NCBI GenBank assembly: GCA_022837245.1
Contig: JALHHX010000150.1
Span: 1 to 5,353 of the forward strand
Length of the DNA stretch: 5,353 bases
Reading direction: 5' to 3'
DNA from: Lentisphaerota bacterium
GTDB lineage: Bacteria > Verrucomicrobiota > Kiritimatiellia > RFP12 > UBA3636
In this document: in pieces, positions 1 to 5,353 of the stretch
Numbering within the stretch: position 1 is the first letter of the stretch
Layout of the letters: each line of letters begins with the position of its first letter
Program-made: the position numbers and the translations under genes
The notes under the pieces: generated by a model
Databases searched by the model: none
Seen by the model: only the letters and a program-made list of their open reading frames with translations
Told to the model about the DNA's origin: nothing

Positions 1-103
1 GAGACCGGAAGAGCAGCGCGGCCATCTTCCTGAGGCTAAATCCCTCTTGCTTCCACTGATGGATTAGTATACGCTCTTGACTTGTCACGCGGTTGTATGT
101 CAC
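1..103 (-). CDS. IS30-family transposase, N-terminal fragment (runs off the left edge)
   Basis: Reading the minus strand from a GTG at 103-101 gives 34 residues before the window ends: it begins MTYNRVTSQERILIHQW and continues with GFSLRKMAALLFRS. This fits the helix-turn-helix (HTH_38) that opens IS30-family transposases, whose usual pattern is Y-x-R-L-T-x-x-E-R-x-x-I, then G-x-S-x-R-x-I-A-x-x-L-x-R-S. In the family this domain binds the element's ends, and a DDE catalytic core follows; that core would lie outside the window. GTG is the only start between the in-frame stop at 127-125 and the conserved YNRVT. An AAGGA sequence at 118-114 lies 10 bases upstream of it. The gene points away from purA. 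Whether it is intact cannot be judged. The family call rests on one short domain, so a different HTH protein of the same fold is possible. Confidence 0.72.
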   Translation of the reverse strand, partial: MTYNRVTSQERILIHQWKQEGFSLRKMAALLFRS

Positions 104-156
104 TTTGTTGTCTTCCTTGTTTGCTCACAAGAAGGAAGTGTACACAACCGCGTGAC
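84..156 (-). promoter_or_regulatory. Inverted repeat sequestering the transposase ribosome binding site
   Basis: GTCACGCGGTTGT (84-96) and ACAACCGCGTGAC (144-156) are perfect 13-base inverse complements. Inside them CTTCCTTGT (112-120) pairs with 127-138 as 9 pairs with a 3-base bulge and a 6-base loop (121-126). In minus-strand RNA the inner stem contains the AAGGAAG Shine-Dalgarno sequence, the GTG start lies in the internal loop, and the outer stem includes codons 3-7. Known parallel: IS10 and IS50 carry such structures, which block transposase translation from transcripts entering from outside. That this element works in the same way is inference; the arms could instead be transposase binding sites. 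Confidence 0.6.
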
Positions 157-247
157 CTATTCAAAGCCTAGGTGTTGCAATAGCTGGTAGCCTGTGCGAG
201 GTGATTTTCGGGGTCTGACACCTAAAATAATGCAATTCCGCATTTTC

Positions 248-276
248 TTGAGTTTAACCCGGCCTTGTGGTATAAA
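248..276 (+). promoter_or_regulatory. Sigma70-type promoter of purA-purB
   Basis: TTGAGT (248-253, 4 of 6 matches to TTGACA) is followed by a 17-base spacer and TATAAA (271-276, 5 of 6 matches to TATAAT). Transcription would start near 283-286, giving a leader of about 25 bases, too short for a riboswitch or attenuator. The DNA just upstream (222-247) is AT-rich. It contains AATGC-6-GCATT (229-244), a weak inverted repeat that could be an operator, though I cannot name a regulator. The promoter lies about 25 bases outside the proposed insertion-sequence end, so it is probably native to purA. Confidence 0.65.
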
Positions 277-291
277 CTCCGCTTTAGCAAA

Positions 292-297
292 AAGGAG
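292..297 (+). promoter_or_regulatory. Shine-Dalgarno sequence of purA
   Basis: AAGGAG lies 11 bases before the ATG at 309, slightly further than the usual 5-9. No other ATG, GTG or TTG in a better position would preserve the P-loop reading frame, so it supports this start. Confidence 0.75.
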
Positions 298-308
298 TAG
301 AAACACTT

Positions 309-1592
309 ATGGCAACAGCAATTGTAGGCGCAAACTGGGGGGACGAGGGTAAAGGCAAGATGACCGACCTCCTCGCACTGGAGTCCGACGTTATCGTACG
401 CTTCCAGGGCGGCAACAACGCCGGCCACACCATTATCAACGACAAAGGCCGTTTCGCCCTGCACCTGCTGCCTTCAGGAGTCTTCAACCCGAATACCCTG
501 AACATTATCGGAACAGGCGTCGCCCTGAATGTAAAGGCGTTCAAAGCCGAGTTGGACAATCTCGCGGAGAGCGGCGTGGTGCCCAATATCGTCGTTTCAG
601 ACCGGGCCCAGGTCCTGCTCGAAGTCCACAAGAACCTCGACTCATGGGAGGAGATGCGCCTCGGCAAAGCCAGCTTCGGCTCCACCAAATCCGGCATCGC
701 CCCGTTTTACGCCGACAAGTACGCCAAGGTCGGATTCCAAGTCTGCGATCTTTTCGAGGTGGACTCGCTCACCGACCGCATCAAGCTTTTCTGCGACCGC
801 AAGAACCCGCTCATAACCACGACATACAAACAGCCCGCAATAACGCCTGCGGCAGTGGCCGCCGAACTGCGCGAGCTCGCTGAAATCGTCCGCCCATACG
901 TGCGCGACACTTCCGCCATCCTCCACAAGGCAATAGCGGACGGCAAGCGCATCCTGCTCGAAGGCCAGCTCGGCGCGCTCAAGGACACCGACCACGGCAT
1001 TTACCCAATGGTAACGTCCTCGTCCCCGCTTGCCGGCTTTGCCAGCATCGGCGCCGGCATCCCCCCATACGAAATCACGGACATAATCACCGTCGTGAAG
1101 GCGTATTCAAGCGCCGTCGGTGCCGGCCCGTTCGTGTCGGAGATATTCGGCTCCGAAGCGCAGGAGCTGCGAGTGCGTGGCGGCGATAAAGGCGAGTTCG
1201 GCGCCACCACCGGACGCCCGCGCCGCATGGGCTGGTTCGACGCCGTCGCCACGCGCTACGGCTGCCGCGCCCAGGGCGCAACCGAAATCGCGCTCACGCT
1301 CGTGGACGCGCTCGGCTACCTTGACGAGATACCCGTCTGCAAAGCGTACGAGCTCGATGGCAAGATCACACACGATTTCCCCTGCACACCGGCGCTCTAC
1401 AGAGCCAAGCCAGTGATCGAAAAGCTGCCCGGCTGGAAATCGGATATCCGCGGCGCCCGCGATTGGAACGCCCTCCCCCAGCAGGTGCGCGATTACGTCA
1501 AGTACATCGAAAACGCCATCGGCGTGCCCATCACATTCTTTTCCACCGGCCCCGGCCGCAACGACATCATACGCCTCGGCAAACGCAAATAA
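309..1592 (+). CDS. purA: Adenylosuccinate synthetase (427 aa)
   Basis: This cytosolic enzyme makes adenylosuccinate from IMP and L-aspartate with hydrolysis of GTP, the first committed step to AMP. The length is normal for the family. Visible motifs are the P-loop NWGDEGKGK (residues 9-17) with catalytic Asp12; GGNNAGHT (34-41) with catalytic His40; GSTKSGIAPFYADK (124-137), the IMP-binding segment; DHGIYPMVTSS (228-238); EFGATTGRPRR (296-306) with the aspartate- and IMP-binding arginines; and STGPGR (412-417) near the C-terminus. The start is sound because the P-loop follows at once, as in the family. Several positions differ from E. coli PurA as I recall it: Asn for Gln in QWGDEGKG, Lys140 for Arg143, Leu221 for Gln224 and Leu331 for Lys331 of the guanine-binding TKxD, while the Asp (333) is kept. 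Similar sequences (EGQLGALKD, GRPRR) are, to my knowledge, a known subgroup in Clostridia-like anaerobes, so this is probably a functional variant. It is first in the operon with purB. Confidence 0.97.
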   Translation: MATAIVGANWGDEGKGKMTDLLALESDVIVRFQGGNNAGHTIINDKGRFALHLLPSGVFNPNTLNIIGTGVALNVKAFKAELDNLAESGVVPNIVVSDRAQVLLEVHKNLDSWEEMRLGKASFGSTKSGIAPFYADKYAKVGFQVCDLFEVDSLTDRIKLFCDRKNPLITTTYKQPAITPAAVAAELRELAEIVRPYVRDTSAILHKAIADGKRILLEGQLGALKDTDHGIYPMVTSSSPLAGFASIGAGIPPYEITDIITVVKAYSSAVGAGPFVSEIFGSEAQELRVRGGDKGEFGATTGRPRRMGWFDAVATRYGCRAQGATEIALTLVDALGYLDEIPVCKAYELDGKITHDFPCTPALYRAKPVIEKLPGWKSDIRGARDWNALPQQVRDYVKYIENAIGVPITFFSTGPGRNDIIRLGKRK

Positions 1593-1593
1593 T

Positions 1594-2886
1594 ATGATTA
1601 CACGATATTCAAGGCCGCCTATGGCCGCAATCTGGACGAACCAGCATAAATTCGAAGTCTGGCTGCAAGTGGAGCTTGCCGCCACGGAGGCATGGGAGCG
1701 GCTCGGCGTCGTGCCCGCGGGCACGGCCGGGCGCATGCGCAAAAACGCCACTTTCACCGAGGAACGCATCGACGAAATCGAAGCCTCCACGCACCACGAC
1801 GTGGTCGCGTTCACGCGATGCGTCGCGGAAAGCCTTGGGGAGGATTCCAAATGGCTGCATTACGGCCTGACTTCGACCGACGTTGTGGACACCGCCATGG
1901 CCGTGATCATCCAGAACGCGATGAAGCCGATTCTCGATGGCGTGCGCAAGTTCATCGGCACGCTCGGCGAGCAAGCCGTCAAATACAAAACAACACCAGT
2001 CATGGGCCGCACGCACGGCGTGCATGCCGAGCCGACGACCTTCGGCCTGAAGTTTTTGCTCTGGCGCGCCGACATGCAGCGCTGCCTCGAGCGCCTCGAA
2101 GCGGCCAACGAGATGATGCGCGTGGGCAAGCTCTCGGGCGCCGTTGGCAACTACGGCAACATCGACCCTTTCGTGGAGAAATACGTCTGCGAACGCCTCG
2201 GACTTGCCCCCTCCCCCATATCCACGCAGGTGCTCCAGCGCGACCGCCATGCCCAGTTGCTCTGCGCCATCGCGATCGCCGGGGCCTGCATCGAGAAGAT
2301 CGCCACGGAGGTGCGCCACCTGCAGCGCACCGAGCTCCGCGAAGCTGAAGAACCATTCGGCAAGGGACAGAAAGGCTCGTCCACCATGCCGCACAAGCGC
2401 AACCCCGTCAAAAGCGAGAATCTATGCGGACTGGCACGCGTCCTGCGCGGCTACGCCGTCACCGGCCTCGAAGACGTGGCGCTGTGGCATGAGCGCGACA
2501 TCTCGCACTCGTCCGCCGAGCGCATAATAATCCCCGACGCCACCACACTGCTCGACTACATGCTAGAGCGCATCGACTTCATCGTGGGCGGACTGCTCGT
2601 TTATCCAGAAAACATGAAGCGCTCCATGGACATGAGCCACGGGCTCGTCTATTCCCAGCGCGTCATGCTCGCGCTTGTCGAGGCCGGCATGCTGCGGGAA
2701 AGGGCGTACGACCTCGTCCAGAAGCTCGCCATGCAGTCATGGGGGGAAGGCGGCGACTACAAAAGCCTGTTGCTCGCCAATTCAGAGGTAATGGAGCACC
2801 TGACCCTTGAACAGCTAGACGGCATCTGCCGGCCGGAAAACAGCTTCACGCATATAGACGAGATCTATCGTCGTAATCTAGAATAG
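1594..2886 (+). CDS. purB: Adenylosuccinate lyase (430 aa)
   Basis: This lyase of the fumarase/aspartase superfamily releases fumarate from adenylosuccinate to give AMP, and from SAICAR to give AICAR in IMP synthesis. It acts as a cytosolic homotetramer in the known family members. The motifs fall at the same numbers as in B. subtilis PurB: THHDVVAF with His68, LHYG with His89, TSTDVVDT (93-100), GRTHGVHAEPTTFG (138-151) with catalytic His141, and the signature loop GSSTMPHKRNP (261-271) with Ser262 and Ser263. WHERDISHSSAER (298-310) is also typical. Nothing essential appears to be missing. The ATG at 1594 is supported by the conserved opening RYSRPxMAAIW. Only one base separates it from the purA stop, and I see no Shine-Dalgarno sequence before it, so translation is probably coupled to purA. 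It makes the operon a pair of consecutive AMP-pathway enzymes. Confidence 0.97.
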   Translation: MITRYSRPPMAAIWTNQHKFEVWLQVELAATEAWERLGVVPAGTAGRMRKNATFTEERIDEIEASTHHDVVAFTRCVAESLGEDSKWLHYGLTSTDVVDTAMAVIIQNAMKPILDGVRKFIGTLGEQAVKYKTTPVMGRTHGVHAEPTTFGLKFLLWRADMQRCLERLEAANEMMRVGKLSGAVGNYGNIDPFVEKYVCERLGLAPSPISTQVLQRDRHAQLLCAIAIAGACIEKIATEVRHLQRTELREAEEPFGKGQKGSSTMPHKRNPVKSENLCGLARVLRGYAVTGLEDVALWHERDISHSSAERIIIPDATTLLDYMLERIDFIVGGLLVYPENMKRSMDMSHGLVYSQRVMLALVEAGMLRERAYDLVQKLAMQSWGEGGDYKSLLLANSEVMEHLTLEQLDGICRPENSFTHIDEIYRRNLE

Positions 2887-2925
2887 AATTGGTCCCTTGG
2901 CGTCAGGCTTTTCTGGAATGAGCGG

Positions 2926-2957
2926 CCGGAGCTTGGATCTCGAGGTTCGGATTTTTT
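2926..2957 (+). terminator. Rho-independent terminator of purA-purB
   Basis: CCGGAGCTTG (2926-2935) pairs with 2941-2950 through a 5-base loop. There are nine pairs, two of them G-U wobbles, and one G-G mismatch. ATTTTTT (2951-2957) follows directly. The stem lies 40 bases after the purB stop. The T run overlaps the stop codon of the convergent gene (2956-2958). On the minus strand no T run follows the hairpin, so it would act in one direction only. Confidence 0.65.
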
Positions 2958-5353
2958 ACCCACTCATTCGCATCTGCGGCGTGGTGTTCACGGCAATGGA
3001 GGAGTTCTGAACGAGAAAGTGCAGGCGGTTTTGGATGTTCACAGCGGCAGTTCCAGGATCGAAATCGAGAAACAACATATTGACGTCAGGGTAATGGTGC
3101 TTTATCTGCGCCTCCATCCCCTTGCCGACGACATGGTTGGCGATGCATCCGAATGGCTGGACGCACACGATTTCGTTGACTCCCTGACGCGATAATGACG
3201 CAACTTCCGCCGATATGAGCCACCCTTCCCCGTACTGGTGGTTGAGACTCATGATTTCCGATGCCATCGACGCAGCCTCCACGATGTGCGGCGTGGGACG
3301 GAAGTAGCGGAATTTCTCCATCACATCGTTGAGTTTTCTTGTTGCCGCCTCCATTGCACGCGCGCCAACGTTTGCAAGCCGCGAGCCAATATCCGCCCGG
3401 GCAACGAATTCCCGTGCACGCGCCGCGGTGTTCACAATAGTGTGCAGGAAGAATTCCATCAAGGGCGGCACCACGACTTCCACGTTGTTGCCGACAAGCC
3501 AGTCGACAATTCCGTAATGCCCGAAGGAGTTGTATTTTATATAGATCTCGCCGACCACACCCACTGCAGGAACGCCAGAGACGTCAGCCGGAACGTCATT
3601 GAAATCCGCCACGGCTTTTTTGAGCAGTCTCACAAGGCGTCCGCTTTTCCCAGCCTTCATGAGAGCCACGCATCCCGCAATATAATTGTCTCGCAATTCC
3701 GCCGACCGCTTTCCGCCTTTTTCGCGCGCTGCCGTGGCATAGTACATCTGCGAGATCGCGTCAGCGAACGCAATGCCGCGTAGCGCCGGCAGTCCAGCAC
3801 GAGCCCAGTTGAGCTTGAATCCTGACTGCGCGTTTTCAGTTATTCCAGCCGTGCCTATCGCGACGACTGGCACATGCGAGAATCCCTCATTGGCCATGGC
3901 GCGTTTTATAAGCGACAGGTAGTTGGTGGCACGGCACTGGCCACCGGTCTGCGTCATACCCACCGCTATGCTCGAAATGTCGTAGCGGCCGCTTTTGAGC
4001 CCTTTGATGATGTCTCCCACGACAATGGTGGCGGGATAGCAGATTTCATTGTTGGCGTATTTGAGTCCGCAATCGACCGATTCCCTGTCCGGCCGTGGCA
4101 GGTTCTCAAAATCGTAACCCGCGAGTTGCCCGATCGCGGGGACCAGCGGTGAGTGGAAGTCCGAAAACCACGGAACCAGTATTTTTCGGGCGGCATCCGC
4201 CTTGCCGAACTCCGCCACCCGCGCGGCGGGCGCGCCGGAGATCGCGCCGCTGCCTGCCTTGAGTTTTAGAGATTCAACCAACGAGCGCAAGCGCAGACGT
4301 ATCGATCCGGGACTGGAAGCCTCGTCAACTCGCACGAGCAAGTACGGCATCCCGGAGCGCTTCGCGAGGCCGGCGACCTCATCCATTATGAAAGAGTCCG
4401 GACCGCATCCGAATGAGTTAAGCTGTATGAAGCCGATCTTGCGCTGCCGCCGCGCTGCCCACTGTGCCGCTTTGAGCACGCGGTTGGGGTATTGCCATTG
4501 CGAAATCGTGCAGTATTCATCGAATCCCCCATCGGCGCCGTCAAGCGCTGTTTCCTCGTTGACCACGTCCACCCCGAAATCGGCCAATGTCTGCGAGACC
4601 TGCTGGTGTATCATGTTGTCGATATGGTATGGGTGCGACGCCACCAGCACGGCAAGCCTGCCCCCGCCCTCGGATTTCTCCAGTATTTCCCGGTTGCGTC
4701 GCACGGTCGATTCTTTGAATTCCCCCTGCGCGCGCAATGCCGCTTCGAACGCCTTCGAGAAAGCGGCGCGGCTGGCACCGAGGCCGACGCAATACTTGCG
4801 GCAGGTTTTTTTGAGAAGCTTCAGGTCGTCGAAATTAACGGTGGGGGTGTCGAACGGCACGGGCTCGCGTCCCGCGTTGGCGAGCGTGCTGCGCAGCACT
4901 TCGCCGTAGCCCGTGACGATCGGGCAGTTGAAGCTGTTGCTCGAATCGGAGAATTCCTTTTTCTCGTACACGACCATCGGGAGCAGGATGCGGTCGACAC
5001 CCTTTTCGGCGAGGTCGGCCACGTGGCCGTGAGCGAGTTTCGCCGGGAAGCAGATGTTGTCGGACAAAATCGCACCAAGCCCCTTCTGGTAAAGCTCGTG
5101 AGAACTTTCGCCTGAAAGCATCGGTTCAAATCCGCAGCCCGTCAACAACGCATGCCAGAACGGGTAGTTCTCGTAGATGTCGAGCACGCGCGGTATGCCG
5201 ATGCGGAGCCCACCAGGCTTGACGGGACGGTTGAATATCAGCCCGCGCTTGTATTCGAAGATGTTTTCCCCGCGCTTTTGGCGTTCGGCGTTGTTCGTGA
5301 AGATCTTTTCGCACTTGTTGCCGGAATAGCAGACGCGCCCGTTCGGGAATTTG
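2956..5353 (-). CDS. Acyl-CoA dehydratase activase-related protein (DUF2229 family), C-terminal 798 aa
   Basis: This is the C-terminal part of a large protein that enters from the right edge; the open frame continues to 5353 without a start. The first visible residues carry CYSGNKC (8-14), a cysteine pair typical of the junction after the activase domains. The DUF2229 opening follows: LRIGIPRVLDIYENYPFW (49-66). Later blocks fit the family: NICFPAK (near 100), SFGCGPDSF (313-321), a VDEASSPGS segment (342-350), YANNEICYPATIVVGDIIKG (432-451), GMTQTGGQCRATNYL (465-479), and VCVQPFGCIANHVVGKGME (729-747) near the end. About 15 cysteines are visible, several in motifs that could bind iron-sulfur clusters. 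Full-length relatives have about 1,400 residues, with one or two BadF/BadG/HgdC-type ATPase domains first; here those would lie to the right. Activases of this class use ATP to drive electrons into 2-hydroxyacyl-CoA dehydratases. The substrate of these large fused forms is not established. The GTG at 5187 is not the start, because the conserved RIGIPRV block continues upstream of it. The family is clear; the exact role is unknown. Confidence 0.88.
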   Translation of the reverse strand, partial: KFPNGRVCYSGNKCEKIFTNNAERQKRGENIFEYKRGLIFNRPVKPGGLRIGIPRVLDIYENYPFWHALLTGCGFEPMLSGESSHELYQKGLGAILSDNICFPAKLAHGHVADLAEKGVDRILLPMVVYEKKEFSDSSNSFNCPIVTGYGEVLRSTLANAGREPVPFDTPTVNFDDLKLLKKTCRKYCVGLGASRAAFSKAFEAALRAQGEFKESTVRRNREILEKSEGGGRLAVLVASHPYHIDNMIHQQVSQTLADFGVDVVNEETALDGADGGFDEYCTISQWQYPNRVLKAAQWAARRQRKIGFIQLNSFGCGPDSFIMDEVAGLAKRSGMPYLLVRVDEASSPGSIRLRLRSLVESLKLKAGSGAISGAPAARVAEFGKADAARKILVPWFSDFHSPLVPAIGQLAGYDFENLPRPDRESVDCGLKYANNEICYPATIVVGDIIKGLKSGRYDISSIAVGMTQTGGQCRATNYLSLIKRAMANEGFSHVPVVAIGTAGITENAQSGFKLNWARAGLPALRGIAFADAISQMYYATAAREKGGKRSAELRDNYIAGCVALMKAGKSGRLVRLLKKAVADFNDVPADVSGVPAVGVVGEIYIKYNSFGHYGIVDWLVGNNVEVVVPPLMEFFLHTIVNTAARAREFVARADIGSRLANVGARAMEAATRKLNDVMEKFRYFRPTPHIVEAASMASEIMSLNHQYGEGWLISAEVASLSRQGVNEIVCVQPFGCIANHVVGKGMEAQIKHHYPDVNMLFLDFDPGTAAVNIQNRLHFLVQNSSIAVNTTPQMRMSG

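Larger units (their letters stand above)
1..223 (-). mobile_element. End of an IS30-like insertion sequence (5' end of the element)
   Basis: The transposase start at 103 implies that one terminus of the element lies between it and the purA promoter at 248. The best candidate boundary is GGGGTCTGACACCT at 210-223, which reads AGGTGTCAGACCCC from outside in on the minus strand. AGGTG at 199-203 also mirrors CACCT at 219-223. This would give a leader of about 120 bases before the transposase, which is plausible for the family. The other end and the target-site duplication are outside the window, so the boundary is inferred. I see no convincing sigma70 promoter for the transposase between 104 and 223. 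Confidence 0.45.

Noticed and set aside
84..156. Inverted repeat as a CRISPR unit or as a terminator
   Set aside because: There is a single pair of arms with no repeated spacing and no T run after the stem on either strand. Its position over the transposase start gives a better explanation.
175..180. TTGCAA on the minus strand as the -35 box of a transposase promoter
   Set aside because: No acceptable -10 sequence lies 16-18 bases downstream; the nearest candidate (TTGAAT) is too close.
277..308. Purine riboswitch or attenuator before purA
   Set aside because: The predicted leader is only about 25 bases long, too short for an aptamer, and contains no stable hairpin.
1692..2348. Plus-strand 218-residue frame within purB
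   Set aside because: It is an arginine- and alanine-rich shadow in another frame of purB, with no motif.
1107..2394. Long minus-strand open frames opposite purA and purB (1107-1850, 247 aa; 1609-2394, 261 aa)
   Set aside because: They lie antisense to two firmly identified genes, have no recognisable domain, and are rich in Arg, Ala, Gly and His, as expected of shadow frames in GC-rich coding DNA.
4202..5115. Plus-strand frames opposite the activase-related gene (235 and 207 aa)
   Set aside because: The minus-strand frame carries all the conserved family motifs; these frames show none.
5126..5187. GTG at 5187 as start of the minus-strand gene
   Set aside because: The frame stays open to the window edge, and the conserved RIGIPRV block and the CYSGNKC motif lie upstream of it. 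The true start is outside the window.

Overview
This window holds two purine-biosynthesis genes in a tight operon, the N-terminal end of an IS30-like transposase on one side, and the C-terminal part of a very large acyl-CoA dehydratase activase-related protein on the other. The protein types (a PurA variant I associate with Clostridia-like anaerobes, a PurB that matches Bacillus subtilis numbering, and a dehydratase-activase protein of an oxygen-sensitive enzyme class) and the GC-rich coding DNA suggest a strict anaerobe, perhaps a gut bacterium of the Clostridia or of the Lentisphaerota/Verrucomicrobiota side. The phylum is inference only; no marker gene is present.

Layout. Positions 1-103 (minus) encode the first 34 residues of an IS30-family transposase that leaves the window on the left. 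Just upstream of its GTG start, 84-156 form a strong two-part inverted repeat that would bury the transposase ribosome binding site in read-through RNA. The element may end near 223, at a GGGGTCTGACACCT sequence. A good sigma70-type promoter (248-276) and a Shine-Dalgarno sequence then lead into purA (309-1592), followed after one base by purB (1594-2886). A hairpin with a run of six T (2926-2957) ends this operon. The third gene runs convergently on the minus strand (2956-5353) and leaves the window on the right without reaching its start.

Function. PurA converts IMP, aspartate and GTP to adenylosuccinate; PurB splits adenylosuccinate to AMP and fumarate, and also acts on SAICAR in the IMP pathway. 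The two genes therefore encode consecutive steps of AMP synthesis. The minus-strand protein has the conserved cysteine motifs of the DUF2229/2-hydroxyacyl-CoA dehydratase activase-related family. It has no evident link to purines and is separated from the operon by the terminator.

I found no CRISPR array, RNA gene, or clearly new system. The most interesting points are the hairpin over the transposase start, the substituted active-site residues of PurA, and the poorly characterised activase-related protein.
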